A DNA stretch of 64,000 bases from Borreliella afzelii (GTDB lineage Bacteria > Spirochaetota > Spirochaetia > Borreliales > Borreliaceae). Shown one piece after another: positions 1-10,323 of this stretch. The notes under the pieces are model-generated. The model made no database searches and was not told where the DNA came from. It was given only the letters and a program-made list of their open reading frames with translations. How positions within the stretch are numbered: position 1 is the stretch's first letter; each line of letters starts with the position of its first letter. The stretch spans positions 62,001-126,000 of the forward strand of contig NZ_JACHGM010000001.1 of assembly GCF_014202295.1 (NCBI RefSeq). The letters are read 5' to 3'. A program made the translations under genes and the position numbers.

Positions 1-2375
1 TTTCGACTTCCTAAACTTTTCAGGATAACATTAGCTCTATCTACTACCCTTAAAGGAAGTCCTGCTATGCGAGCAACATAAATCCCATAAGAATTAAGAG
101 ATGGTTTTTCTTCAACTTCTCTTAAAAAAACAAGTTCATTGCCTTGCTTTTCAATTTTCATTGAAAGATTAATAAAAGCTTTATGATTAATAGCCGATAG
201 TTCATGAAAATGTGTGGCAAACAAGCTTCTAGCTTTAATATACTCTAAAATATATTCTATAATAGAATAAGCAATAGCAAGTCCATCATTTGTACTAGTA
301 CCTCTTCCAACTTCATCCATAATTATCAAACTCTTTTCTGTTGCATTTCTTAAAATATTAGCTGTTTCGTTCATTTCAACTAAAAAAGTTGATTCTCCTT
401 TAGCAAGATTATCACTTGCTCCAATTCTGCAAAAAATTTTATCTGTAATACCTATTACAGCCCTAGAAGCTGGCACAAAAGAACCTATATGCGCCATCAA
501 AGTAATCAAAGCCACTTGACGCAAATAAGTTGATTTACCGGCCATATTAGGACCAGTAATTAAACAAAAATACTTTTCTTTATTAATCTTTACGAAATTT
601 TCAGTAAAGATCTCAGTGTTTTTAACATAGTGCTCAACAACAGGATGCCGAGACTTTTCAAGAAAAATTTCTTTACTACATGTTAAAATGGGTCTTTTAT
701 ATTCATTTTTTTTTGCCAAATAACCAAAGTTAACAACTAAATCGATATATGCAAAAAATTCTGCAACCTTCTTAAGAACTTTATTATGCTTAACAACATT
801 TGACGCTATTTCATCAAAAATTTCTTGCTCAAAAGCAACCACACTGTCTTCGGCATTATTAATATTCGCTTCAAGAGAAATAAGTTTTTCTGTTTTATAT
901 CTTTTTGAAGAATTTAAAGTTTGACTTTCCATAAAATGGGGTGGCACTTGCGCATAATTACTCTTTGTAACCTCAAAAAATAATCCCCTATTATTGGTTT
1001 TTCTAATCTTTAGATTATTGATCTTGCTAAGCAGCCTCTCTGATTCAAGATATTCATCAATATATTTATTTGCATTAATCTTTAAATCTTTTAAACTATC
1101 AAGCTTTAAATCATAGCCTCTTTTAATAAGCTCATCAGATGAGCTTGAAATTGCACTATTTATCAAAAAATAAACTTTAGAAATACTATCCTCTTCAAAC
1201 TTATCAAAATTCCAATAATCAAAATTATGCTTGTCAAATAGCTTTTTTACCAAAAAAAATACAGAAAGGGATTTTTCAATAAATAAAAAATCTTTTTTAA
1301 TATATCTTTTCATCTGAATCCTAGATATTATTCTCTCAACATCCCATATATTAACAAAAGCTTCTCTTAAAGTCACAGTTAAACTAATATTTTTGCAAAA
1401 AAATTCAACATGATCTAGCCTAGTATTAATCTCAGGAATATTTAAAATCGGATTTAAAATAAATTCTCGTAAAAGTCTCTTTCCCATTGCGGTTTTGCAA
1501 TCATTTAACACAGAATATAATGAATATTGAGAAGAAAAATCATTATTATTTTTTACAAGTTCAAGATTTACTTGAGTTACATCATCAAGAAACATGTACA
1601 AAGAATCATTATTAATATCTATTTTATCAATATTGCTTAATAAATTTTTTAAATTATTTTTTATATGATTTATAATGAGAAAAATTGAAATATAATAAGG
1701 CTTTTCCTCATCAAATCCAAGAGAACTCAATCCAAGTATGTTAAAATGCTCCTTTATTGTTTTTATTGCAACATCCTTATCAAGATGCCAAGCAGGCACT
1801 CTGTTAATTAAAAACCGATTAAGATTAAGCTTCTCTGAGTATTCATAATAAAAGTTTTCAGAAACTATTATCTCTTTAGGAGAATATTTCTCAAGATCCC
1901 TTTTAAGTTTTTCAAAAAAACTATTCTCATAAAACATTATCCCAAGACTAGAAGTAGATAAATCTATATAAGAAAACGAATAATAATTTTTATAATCACT
2001 AATAGCAACTAAATAGTTATTAACATCATCATTTAAAAAATCTTCATCAACAATAACACCTGGTGTTATTACCTCAACAACCTCTCTTTCTAAAGGCCCT
2101 ACAGAAGTAGAATTGGCCGCTTGCTCACAAATTGCAACTTTTTTATCAAATAAAATTAATTTTCTTATATATTCCTTACTAGTGTGGTAAGGAACTCCAC
2201 ACATTGGAACATTTTCTCTTTTTGTCAATGTTAAATTAAGAAGCTTACTTGCCTCAATTGCATCATCAAAAAACATTTCATAAAAATTTCCTACTCTGAA
2301 AAAAATGATAGCATCTTTATATTTTTTTTTGATATCTAAGTACTGCCTCATCATTGGAGTAACATTTTTTTCCAT
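1..2375 (-). CDS. mutS: DNA mismatch repair protein MutS (3' end cut off by the window edge)
   Basis: MutS recognises mismatched bases in newly replicated DNA and, with ATP, recruits MutL. About 791 codons are visible from the ATG at 2375; the C-terminal part lies beyond position 1. The N-terminus (EKNVTPMMRQYLDIKKKY, then FFRVGNFYEMFFDDA) is the mismatch-contacting domain with the F-x-E motif (FYEMF). The C-terminal part carries the Walker A motif GPNMAGKST, the stretch STFLVEMNETANIL and the Walker B region IIMDEVGRGTST, followed by ATHFHEL. This is the MutS1 type rather than MutS2, because the N-terminal mismatch domain is present. It is separated from skp by a 422-bp gap that contains a dyad. 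Confidence 0.95.
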   Translation of the reverse strand, partial: MEKNVTPMMRQYLDIKKKYKDAIIFFRVGNFYEMFFDDAIEASKLLNLTLTKRENVPMCGVPYHTSKEYIRKLILFDKKVAICEQAANSTSVGPLEREVVEVITPGVIVDEDFLNDDVNNYLVAISDYKNYYSFSYIDLSTSSLGIMFYENSFFEKLKRDLEKYSPKEIIVSENFYYEYSEKLNLNRFLINRVPAWHLDKDVAIKTIKEHFNILGLSSLGFDEEKPYYISIFLIINHIKNNLKNLLSNIDKIDINNDSLYMFLDDVTQVNLELVKNNNDFSSQYSLYSVLNDCKTAMGKRLLREFILNPILNIPEINTRLDHVEFFCKNISLTVTLREAFVNIWDVERIISRIQMKRYIKKDFLFIEKSLSVFFLVKKLFDKHNFDYWNFDKFEEDSISKVYFLINSAISSSSDELIKRGYDLKLDSLKDLKINANKYIDEYLESERLLSKINNLKIRKTNNRGLFFEVTKSNYAQVPPHFMESQTLNSSKRYKTEKLISLEANINNAEDSVVAFEQEIFDEIASNVVKHNKVLKKVAEFFAYIDLVVNFGYLAKKNEYKRPILTCSKEIFLEKSRHPVVEHYVKNTEIFTENFVKINKEKYFCLITGPNMAGKSTYLRQVALITLMAHIGSFVPASRAVIGITDKIFCRIGASDNLAKGESTFLVEMNETANILRNATEKSLIIMDEVGRGTSTNDGLAIAYSIIEYILEYIKARSLFATHFHELSAINHKAFINLSMKIEKQGNELVFLREVEEKPSLNSYGIYVARIAGLPLRVVDRANVILKSLGSR

Positions 2376-2797
2376 ACGCTTCCTAAATAATATTGAATTA
2401 TAATTGATATTATAAAATAAATATAATTCAATTAAAAATAAAGAATATAAAATGAAAAAAGACTCTAAAATAATGGTTTTCGCAGTTATCCACAATCTAT
2501 CTATTAGCAAGACTAATCTTAAAGCAAGGCAAAATATAAAATTTTAGAGTTGATTTAATTTTATGTTTTTATTCATTAAAACAGTAATATTTAATCATTT
2601 TGATATTTTTAAATTTTTCATTTGTAGTTTTTTAATGACTTTTAATGCAGCTTAAGCAAAAAACTGCTGCTTATTGTGGATTTTTTTTGTAATGTTTTAA
2701 ATTTAATTGATTTTAAAACATTAATAAAAACAATAAAAAAAGAATTTTACAATCTAATTGCAGATTGCAAAAAATAAAGCACCCTCCTTAAAAAGTC
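2376..2797. other. 422-bp non-coding gap between skp and mutS
   Basis: Both flanking genes are on the minus strand and I see no convincing gene here. The gap holds an AT-rich perfect dyad (2690-2701 with 2712-2723) and one consensus DnaA-box nonamer TTATCCACA at 2486-2494. There is also a short GCAGC/GCTGC dyad around 2648-2670. At this length it could carry the mutS promoter, a small RNA or both. Nothing in the sequence decides between them. Confidence 0.5.
2690..2723. repeat. 12-bp perfect inverted repeat downstream of skp
   Basis: The arms at 2690-2701 and 2712-2723 are perfect complements (TAATGTTTTAAA and its reverse complement) around a 10-nt loop. The dyad lies about 75 bp past the skp stop in the direction of transcription. 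It could act as a weak terminator for the tamB-bamA-skp unit, but the stem is almost all A-T and no clear U run follows. Confidence 0.5.
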
Positions 2798-3343
2798 TTA
2801 AGGATTTTTATTATACTTTTCTAAAAGATACTTAATAACATCATCTGTTATATCAACAGTACTGTTATGGTAAAGAATATATGGATTATTTTTTTTCATA
2901 ATCAAAGAAAACCCATTAATTTCTGCAACATATTGAATACCATGAAGTATTTTACTTAAAGATTCACTATTATTATTTAAACTATTAATATTGGCCAATC
3001 TTTGCTGCTCTAAATTATTCTTTGCTAAACTAGACACTCTCTTTAGCTCATCAACTTTTAAATTATATTGGTTACCAAAAGATCTTGCATTGTCTAAGTC
3101 ATTATCAGCAATTGATTTATCATACATCTGTTTTAAATTCTTAAGTTCTAAATTTAACCCATTTATTTGTTCTTGATACCTATTTTTTATTTGATCAAGA
3201 TTAGCTTTCAATTGAGGATTTAAAACTTCAATCACAATTCTATCAAAATCAACAATGCCTATTTTAATAACATCTATCGAAAAAACATTAAAGGACAATA
3301 AAAAAAACAATGGTAAAATCAAAAAAAACACAAATTTCTCCAT
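2798..3343 (-). CDS. skp: Skp/OmpH-family periplasmic chaperone
   Basis: Skp-type chaperones hold unfolded outer-membrane proteins in the periplasm on their way to the BAM complex. The 181-residue product has an N-terminal signal peptide (hydrophobic run ending near SFNVFS), then the family start IGIVDFDRIVIE. A long charged coiled coil follows at about residues 45-125, which would form the jellyfish-like tentacles. Length and layout fit the family. The gene begins 8 bp after bamA ends, on the same strand, so the two are almost certainly co-transcribed with tamB. Its position directly after bamA is the classic arrangement and supports the call more than sequence similarity does. Confidence 0.85.
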   Translation of the reverse strand: MEKFVFFLILPLFFLLSFNVFSIDVIKIGIVDFDRIVIEVLNPQLKANLDQIKNRYQEQINGLNLELKNLKQMYDKSIADNDLDNARSFGNQYNLKVDELKRVSSLAKNNLEQQRLANINSLNNNSESLSKILHGIQYVAEINGFSLIMKKNNPYILYHNSTVDITDDVIKYLLEKYNKNP

Positions 3344-3351
3344 AGCATTTA

Positions 3352-5817
3352 TTAATATCTCATTTCAATTCCTAAGAAAAATTTAAATCCAGAAAAATAT
3401 TTGTAATAACTGTTAACTTTATCATTGTCAAAATAAAAAGGATAAGCTATTACAAAAGACAGTGGTAACTGAGGTAAAAGACTTCTAATTCCAGTCCCCC
3501 AGCTAAAAGCAAAACTACTAAAAGGTCTAAATAAAGAATTTTCTTGCCCTTCTAAAGAATAGGAAGCAAAATCTATAAAAAAAACATCCCAAACTAAAAA
3601 ATTTTTTAACAAAGGAATAGATATTTGCACAGTATTTACAAAGGAGCTGTAAATATTTTTCAAAATCCCCCAACCTCTAGCCTGCATAAAATTTTCACTA
3701 AGAACTATGTGATGATGGGGTTGAATTTCAATTTCAAAACCATTACCAAGAGGAGGCAATATATTTGAATAAACACTCCTTAAGGTCAAAATAATATCAA
3801 AATAAGGCGTAAATACATCCTCATATCCTAAAAGAGAAAAATATCTCTCAAAGGTTGTAGCAGATTTAATAAAATGACTCTGACCAAATAAAAATCCGCC
3901 GAAAAAATCAAACTGCTGTTTAAGCAAAAATCCATTATTAGACAAAGAGGTAGAATTTCTCGTATCCCAAGCCGCACTCAAACTAAGAGAATTTTCAAAT
4001 CTAAAAGTTTTATAATTATCTCTTAAATAATAATTTGAAGGTCTGTTAATCTCATTATCATAAAAAACATATTTTAAAGCAGTTTGTAAAGTACCAAGAA
4101 GAGTTTGCTTACCAAGATAATTAGAAAAAGTATATCCTGTAAATCCCCCAAAACTAAGCTTAAGTAAAGAATAATTCATAGCATTAAAATCGGAAAAGCT
4201 TTTAGCATCTCGATATTCTTCCCAACTTGTAAATGGATCTGGAACTTCTCTTTTACCAGAAAAAATAGGCCCATTAATATCCTGATAAGCGGTATTAACA
4301 GAATGTGAAAAATCTACAAATCCACCCACAGTCCATCTTTTCTGAAAAAACCAATTATCTCTAAATGTCAAACTAAGACTTTGCTCTAAAAAAGATAAAT
4401 TTAGCCTTGCAGCAAAATAATAGCCTTCACCCAAAAAGTTAGAAAGCTCCCATTGCCCAAATACTGAGAATGGAAACGAAGAATTTGAATTGCCTCCAAA
4501 ATTCATACCAAATCCAAAATTACTTGTTGCTCGCTCCTCAATGTTTAAATTTATTTTCATAAGCCCTTCCGTATTGCTCGGAACAATATCAGGGATTACA
4601 TTTGAAAAATAACCAAGCTGCTGTAAGTTTACCATACCCATCTTAAATTTATCCAAACTAAAAACATCACCTTCTTGAAGTGGGATCTCTCTAAGTATTA
4701 CATGCGAAGCTGTATTTTTATTTTTAGAAACAGTAATAGACTCAATATGAGCCTTATCCTTTTCTGAAATTTTAATTAAAAAATCAACAAACTCTCCCCT
4801 TATCTTTTGTGAAGGAATAATTTCTGTAAAAATATACCCTTCTTTAAAATAACTTTCTTTGATTTTGGTAAAATCCTGCTCAAATTTAGAATTATTAAAA
4901 ATATCACCTTCCTTAAAGGTAATAAAACTTTTTAATTCTTCCAAACTAAAAACTGAATTACCCAAAATTTCAAGCTTTCCAAATCTAAAAACATTACCTT
5001 CTGAAATAAAATATTTCAAAAAAACTTCCTTTTCTAACCTTTGAGAATCTTTAAGAGAATCTTTAATATCAACAGTACTGTTGATAATCTTAATATCAAT
5101 ATATCCATTATTTTTATAAAAAGACTCTAGTTGATGCTTGTCCTTATCAACATTACTTTTTAAATATTTACCATCTGAAAAAAGAGATACTACTCTTGAT
5201 GCTAAAGATTTTCTCAAAGTGCTACTTTTAAAGCTTAAATTTCCTTCAAAATCAATACCTTTAATAACGTATTTAGGCCCAGCTACTATATTGAAAATAA
5301 TATCAACCAAATTTCCTTCTTCTTTGATTTCAAAATTTACAGAAGCATCAAGATATCCCGTGTCTTTATACATCTCTTCAAGCTTGTCAACACCTTTGTT
5401 AACACTTGCAAGATTTAAAGGCTCATTGGTCTTAATATTTACCTTCTCAACAAGTTCGCTATTCCAAAAAACTCTACTGCTATCAGAAAAAACAACAGAA
5501 TTAACCAAAGATTTTTCTTTTACAATAAATGTAATAAACAGTTCCTCGCCATCCATTTTAAAAATCGGCTTAATAAGCCCAGAAAAATAATCAAGAGCAT
5601 AAAGATCAATTTGTAATTTATCAAAAATTTCATTAGAATATGCCGTACCAATGTAAGGTTTTAAAGTATTAATAAAATCCACCTCTTTCTTATTCTTAAG
5701 TCCTTCAAAATTAATACCCTTTATTATTTTACCTTTGTAATTTTCAACTTGAGCAAAACTAAAAACACCTAAAAACATTAAAAAACTTATAAAAAACAAA
5801 CCTCTAATTGAACCCAT
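3352..5817 (-). CDS. bamA: Outer-membrane protein assembly factor BamA
   Basis: BamA is the central subunit of the machine that inserts beta-barrel proteins into the outer membrane. The 821-residue product has a signal peptide (ending near FSFAQ). A set of POTRA repeats follows over about residues 28-430; typical starts are IKGINFEGLK, IKGIDFEGN and FGKLEILGN. The C-terminal half is an Omp85-type 16-strand barrel ending in aromatic-rich strands (LGIEMRY). The conserved barrel motif appears as ARGWG, where most BamAs have RGF/RGY. It lies 17 bp downstream of tamB and 8 bp upstream of skp, forming one outer-membrane biogenesis operon. Confidence 0.95.
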   Translation of the reverse strand: MGSIRGLFFISFLMFLGVFSFAQVENYKGKIIKGINFEGLKNKKEVDFINTLKPYIGTAYSNEIFDKLQIDLYALDYFSGLIKPIFKMDGEELFITFIVKEKSLVNSVVFSDSSRVFWNSELVEKVNIKTNEPLNLASVNKGVDKLEEMYKDTGYLDASVNFEIKEEGNLVDIIFNIVAGPKYVIKGIDFEGNLSFKSSTLRKSLASRVVSLFSDGKYLKSNVDKDKHQLESFYKNNGYIDIKIINSTVDIKDSLKDSQRLEKEVFLKYFISEGNVFRFGKLEILGNSVFSLEELKSFITFKEGDIFNNSKFEQDFTKIKESYFKEGYIFTEIIPSQKIRGEFVDFLIKISEKDKAHIESITVSKNKNTASHVILREIPLQEGDVFSLDKFKMGMVNLQQLGYFSNVIPDIVPSNTEGLMKINLNIEERATSNFGFGMNFGGNSNSSFPFSVFGQWELSNFLGEGYYFAARLNLSFLEQSLSLTFRDNWFFQKRWTVGGFVDFSHSVNTAYQDINGPIFSGKREVPDPFTSWEEYRDAKSFSDFNAMNYSLLKLSFGGFTGYTFSNYLGKQTLLGTLQTALKYVFYDNEINRPSNYYLRDNYKTFRFENSLSLSAAWDTRNSTSLSNNGFLLKQQFDFFGGFLFGQSHFIKSATTFERYFSLLGYEDVFTPYFDIILTLRSVYSNILPPLGNGFEIEIQPHHHIVLSENFMQARGWGILKNIYSSFVNTVQISIPLLKNFLVWDVFFIDFASYSLEGQENSLFRPFSSFAFSWGTGIRSLLPQLPLSFVIAYPFYFDNDKVNSYYKYFSGFKFFLGIEMRY

Positions 5818-5834
5818 CTTAACCTCTTAACAAT

Positions 5835-8800
5835 TTAATATTTAAATTTCCAAGAAATACCTATATTATTTCCTATTCCATCTAAACCTTTTTTCATAAA
5901 ATTGTAATCAAACTCATAATTAACCAAAAAAAATGGAGAATCAAACTCAATGCCCAAATTAATAACAAAATTTAAATCCTTTGAAAAAGGAGTCGTTTGC
6001 TCTTTTAAAAAACCAAAGCCTCCACTAATAAAAACACCCTCGACAAGATATTTTCCTACCTTAACACTTGTATTATCAAGAACATCAACAAAAGTAGGAT
6101 TCCCAATTTTAAAAAAATTACTATTAATAGAATTCTTTAATATATCCGTCTTGATACTCAACAAGTCTAAGTTTAATACAGAACGCATATAATCTTCAAT
6201 GGGTTGAATTAAAAAATCAAGAGCAATATCACTTACTATTCCAATTGCCATTTCAGCAGCATTAGTCCCTGCCGATCGCAATCCTCCCTCAGACCCTCCC
6301 ATTGTTGATCCTGAGAGCAAATATTTAATCTCCTGTTCACTCCTAGAAGGATAAGACATAAACTCAATTTTCCATAAACTCAAAGGACTATCAATACCTA
6401 TTGTAACAAGCAGTTTATCATTTCTATCTTTAATTGTATTTGTAGCCTCTGCCTTTATCCATGGATCAAACTTAATTCTGCTCTCATTAAAGGATATATA
6501 AGCACCACTTTTAAAGATAAATTTTTTATTATTATAATTAACAAAACCATTTGCAATATTTAAATCTCCCTTAAGAATAAAATCATCGGTTTTTGTATCA
6601 GATTTTATTACAAGCTTATCCCCTCTTGAAATAGTAGCTTGTAAAAACGAAATATTACTATCTGGCCAGTGAAAAGTAACACCGCTGTCAAAATTTATCT
6701 CAAGGTGAGTCAAAATATCAAAATCTCGAACATTAATATCAACTGTTTGCGCTCTTTTTGCTTGCTTGAAGGGATTTACTAATAAATTAACAATAGAACT
6801 TTCAAGAGAATAAACCCAAGCATTTGAAATATTTAAAATGCCTTTAAACATAATTTCATCGGCATTTCCTTCAATTGAAAAATTGCCTAAAGCATAACCT
6901 GTAAAGCTTAAAGCAATTTTGTCAAACTTAATAGGGACTCCTGTTCTGCCAGTCACATTAATATCTATTTTGTAATAATCAATAATAGTATCACTTAAAA
7001 AATTTAAATTTAAACTAGTAGAAACAAAAACCTTGGAATACCGATCCAAAGCAAACTCATTACTAAAAATGATTTTATTATCCTGAATTTCAACTGGCAT
7101 ATCAAATATTTCTAAAGTTCTATCACCACCAAACTTTCTAGAAGCCCTTAAATACTCAGTACTTATTAATCCTTTTTGAATATTTAAACTTCCATTAATA
7201 TTAGGATTATATAAATCCCCATCAATATCAAATTCACCATTTAAAAAAAGATCATAAAGAATAAAATGATTGTCAATATTAAATAAAGGATGTGAATCTA
7301 AAAAATCTTTAGTGATTATTTTTGAATCAAATTTAATATCTCTGACATTTCCAAGAATTTTATTTTTAATTATTTTACCTGATGAATTAAAACTAAGAGG
7401 TAAATAATCTTTTAAAATAAAGCTATATTCTCCACTACCATAATGGTATAAAACATCAATAAGGTCATAATCAATTGAGGCCATATTAAATTTTTCAAAA
7501 TCATTGCTAAATTCAACCGTAAGATTAGATAAAAACTCATTTTTATATTTAATATCTCTAAAGGAAAATTCACCCTCTGTTTTGGTTTTCAAAACTCCAA
7601 ATCGCTCTTCATCCCTACTTTCAAAGTTTCTAAAATTTGCATTAAACTTATAAGAAAATAAGTCGCTATTAAAAACCATATTAGATACGCCTATGGAGCT
7701 GCTTAAGTCATATCTTAGACTACCAGTAAGAAACTCTTTTTTATTGCGCTTGACTTTTATATCATATATGTTAAGCCTATTGTCCAATAATCCTAAATTC
7801 AGAGAAAACTGCATAGGAATGCCCAATAAAGTTAATTTATCAGCCTCAAGATATCCACTCAAAGAATAATTTTTAAAATCATTATTTTTAAAATTTAGCA
7901 AAAAATTACCATTAACCTTCCCTTCTAAAAGGGATAAAGAATTAAAATTGTAAAAATCTAAATCTTGAAATTTAAGTAAAAAATAACTTCCATATTCATC
8001 GGAATTAACTCCTAAAAAATATCGTTCTGAATTTAAACTAGAAAATAAATTTAAACTACCATTAAAATTATCTTTTAAATTGAATTGTCCATATCCTTGC
8101 AAATTTGAAAGCTTGTTTATAAATTTAACATCAGAAATGTACAATTTATCATATTCATATAAGCCCTTAAACCCAAAATTAAAATTATAAGCGGGTATTT
8201 TAGAAGCTTTTATTATATTAAACTTATCTATTCTAAATTTCAAATCATTATTAAGCTCTAAATAGTTCCCATGAAAATTTATATTTATCAAAAGATCAGA
8301 GGTTTTATTGTAAACCTTAAAACCATTAACATTAAGGGTATAAATTATTTTAGAATCAAAATAATTGAAATCTAATTTTATGCCAAGAGGAGATTCAGCA
8401 ACAATAAACTTATTTTTAAAATTAACATTAAAATTTAAAGGATAATTTTTATCCAAATAAGAAAAATTCGTACTAATATTAAACCCACTTTCAAATAGCT
8501 CAACAAACAAGCTAGAATGCAAATTGTAATCATTGTACTGCAAATCAAAGTTGTTTGATTTGTAAAAATTTTTTTCTCCACTAGCATCAAACATAAATTT
8601 AAAATTATCCAACTTTGAAAATACTATGAAATTGAATTTTTTTAATCTATTCTTACGATAATCAAATTTATTTAAATTAAAATCAGAAACTAAATTTAAA
8701 TATTTACCTGAAAATAAAGTCTTGGGGAAAAAATTTATTAAATAAGAACTAGGAACAACTTCTTTTAAAAAAAGTAGCGGAAACTCTTTAATGCCTAAAT

Positions 8801-10238
8801 TGAAAGAAAATTCTTCATCATTAAGATCTCCTTTTAAAGAAATTTGAGAATTTTTATTTTCTAAATAAATCAAATAGTCAACAAAAATTTTATCCTTTAA
8901 AAAATAAGTTTTTAAACTTAAATCTTGAAAACTAAGATTTCCAAGACTAAAACTATCAGACTTAACCGAAAAAATATTTTTATCTTTCTTAAAATCCAAA
9001 TACCCATTTAAATCATTAAAGTTTAAAATTTTTGCAGATTTAAAGTTAAGACGTCCTATTGGAAGCAAGTCCTTTAAAGAATAATAACCTTTATAGTTTA
9101 CAACTCCCCTTTTAAGCTTTAAAAAGGCATTTTCAACGCTTACAATGCTATCATTCCCTTTGATTTTAAGTTGCAAACCTTGAATTTCTTTACCTATAGT
9201 ATCTGCATTTAAAGAAGAATCTATTATTCCTGCATATCTTACATCTTTATCTTTAAAATCATAAGAAAATGCCAACTGACCATTTAAGCTTATATCAAAA
9301 TAATCTTTATAAATTTCAAAGTCTTTGTTTAGCTTAATCCAATTCAAAAGATTAACATTGAAAAATAAAGCATCCAATCGAATAAAACCATTAGCTTTAT
9401 CGTAACTTAAATTAAAATCAAAATTCTCCCTTTGTAAATTAAAAATTTTTAAATTTCCTTTTGAATAATTTATTTGGAATCCTTGCTCAAGCAAAGAAAA
9501 ATAACTCGTTTTAAGTTCAAAAAAACTAAAGTTTATATAACCATCCTCAAAACCTTTTTTGAATTTTCCTTCAAAATAGAAAGTTGAATCTAAAACTCCA
9601 TCATCAACTCTTTCAGCTGGCAAATTGATTTCTAAATTTTTAACAGCACTAAAATCAACTACAGAACTAAATAAAAAATCTTCATCTACAGTACTCAATG
9701 AAAAATTTCTAACTTTAAAATTCAACCAACTATTATGCTTATTGAGCTTAATATTAATATTGATATTTTCTAAATTAATATTTAGTCTATAAAGATAATT
9801 TAAAATTTTATTTAAAATTACATTTCCATTGTCGGAATAGGCGCTGCTAGAACTCAAATCATCGGATAAACTAAAATCGTTTATATCAAAATTCAAATTA
9901 CTCCCTTTAACATAAACATTTAAAATAATATTTTCATCGCCTAAAATTAATTTAAACAGATTTAAATCTACCCTAACAACATCCATTAATATTTTATCTT
10001 TTCCATCCAAGCTTAGCTCTAAACCGTCGATTTTAATGGATGATAAAAAATATGGTGAAATATTATCATATTTAATCTTAAAGCCAAATTTTGATTCAAG
10101 ATATTTTACAACAAGAAACTTTGCAGAATAAATTTGAACTTGAACAAATAGATTAATGGAAAAAATTATTAAAACAAAAACTAAAAGTGGTAAAATCAAC
10201 AATAAAAATGTCTTATTTTTCAAAAACTCCAAATTCAT
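5835..10238 (-). CDS. tamB: TamB-like translocation/assembly module protein (AsmA/DUF490 family)
   Basis: TamB proteins span the periplasm as a long hydrophobic beta-taco groove, and are linked to outer-membrane assembly and phospholipid transport. The 1467-residue product starts with one membrane anchor (residues 10-32). It continues as repetitive beta-rich sequence dominated by N, D, F, L, K and S, and ends with the family's C-terminal domain, including LLSGSTMGGSEGG and the glycine-rich barrel-like tail. The length is typical. No TamA gene lies beside it; bamA is the downstream neighbour, so BamA is the natural partner. The ATG at 10238 has only a weak ribosome binding site and lies next to a perfect 15-bp dyad shared with tmk. 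Confidence 0.9.
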   Translation of the reverse strand: MNLEFLKNKTFLLLILPLLVFVLIIFSINLFVQVQIYSAKFLVVKYLESKFGFKIKYDNISPYFLSSIKIDGLELSLDGKDKILMDVVRVDLNLFKLILGDENIILNVYVKGSNLNFDINDFSLSDDLSSSSAYSDNGNVILNKILNYLYRLNINLENININIKLNKHNSWLNFKVRNFSLSTVDEDFLFSSVVDFSAVKNLEINLPAERVDDGVLDSTFYFEGKFKKGFEDGYINFSFFELKTSYFSLLEQGFQINYSKGNLKIFNLQRENFDFNLSYDKANGFIRLDALFFNVNLLNWIKLNKDFEIYKDYFDISLNGQLAFSYDFKDKDVRYAGIIDSSLNADTIGKEIQGLQLKIKGNDSIVSVENAFLKLKRGVVNYKGYYSLKDLLPIGRLNFKSAKILNFNDLNGYLDFKKDKNIFSVKSDSFSLGNLSFQDLSLKTYFLKDKIFVDYLIYLENKNSQISLKGDLNDEEFSFNLGIKEFPLLFLKEVVPSSYLINFFPKTLFSGKYLNLVSDFNLNKFDYRKNRLKKFNFIVFSKLDNFKFMFDASGEKNFYKSNNFDLQYNDYNLHSSLFVELFESGFNISTNFSYLDKNYPLNFNVNFKNKFIVAESPLGIKLDFNYFDSKIIYTLNVNGFKVYNKTSDLLININFHGNYLELNNDLKFRIDKFNIIKASKIPAYNFNFGFKGLYEYDKLYISDVKFINKLSNLQGYGQFNLKDNFNGSLNLFSSLNSERYFLGVNSDEYGSYFLLKFQDLDFYNFNSLSLLEGKVNGNFLLNFKNNDFKNYSLSGYLEADKLTLLGIPMQFSLNLGLLDNRLNIYDIKVKRNKKEFLTGSLRYDLSSSIGVSNMVFNSDLFSYKFNANFRNFESRDEERFGVLKTKTEGEFSFRDIKYKNEFLSNLTVEFSNDFEKFNMASIDYDLIDVLYHYGSGEYSFILKDYLPLSFNSSGKIIKNKILGNVRDIKFDSKIITKDFLDSHPLFNIDNHFILYDLFLNGEFDIDGDLYNPNINGSLNIQKGLISTEYLRASRKFGGDRTLEIFDMPVEIQDNKIIFSNEFALDRYSKVFVSTSLNLNFLSDTIIDYYKIDINVTGRTGVPIKFDKIALSFTGYALGNFSIEGNADEIMFKGILNISNAWVYSLESSIVNLLVNPFKQAKRAQTVDINVRDFDILTHLEINFDSGVTFHWPDSNISFLQATISRGDKLVIKSDTKTDDFILKGDLNIANGFVNYNNKKFIFKSGAYISFNESRIKFDPWIKAEATNTIKDRNDKLLVTIGIDSPLSLWKIEFMSYPSRSEQEIKYLLSGSTMGGSEGGLRSAGTNAAEMAIGIVSDIALDFLIQPIEDYMRSVLNLDLLSIKTDILKNSINSNFFKIGNPTFVDVLDNTSVKVGKYLVEGVFISGGFGFLKEQTTPFSKDLNFVINLGIEFDSPFFLVNYEFDYNFMKKGLDGIGNNIGISWKFKY

Positions 10239-10247
10239 ACACTCATA

Positions 10248-10282
10248 TATTGATAATTATTATTATATAATAATTATCAATA
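10248..10282. repeat. 15-bp perfect inverted repeat between divergent tamB and tmk
   Basis: The arms at 10248-10262 (TATTGATAATTATTA) and 10268-10282 are exact reverse complements around a 5-nt spacer. It starts 10 bp upstream of the tamB start and lies 42 bp before the tmk start. In an 85-bp divergent promoter region it could be an operator affecting both genes, or overlap back-to-back -10 elements. The bases are nearly all A-T. Confidence 0.7.
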
Positions 10283-10323
10283 ACCTAATTATTGACACCA
10301 AAAGAAAGGAAGAAAAAATATTT

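Noticed and set aside
2486..2494. Perfect DnaA-box nonamer in the skp-mutS gap
   Set aside because: By base composition about one such match is expected by chance in a window this size, no cluster of boxes surrounds it, and the Borrelia chromosome origin is elsewhere.
5138..5590. 150-codon open frame antisense to bamA
   Set aside because: It lies wholly inside the certain bamA gene, has no ribosome site and shows the low-complexity K/S/L composition of an opposite-strand shadow.
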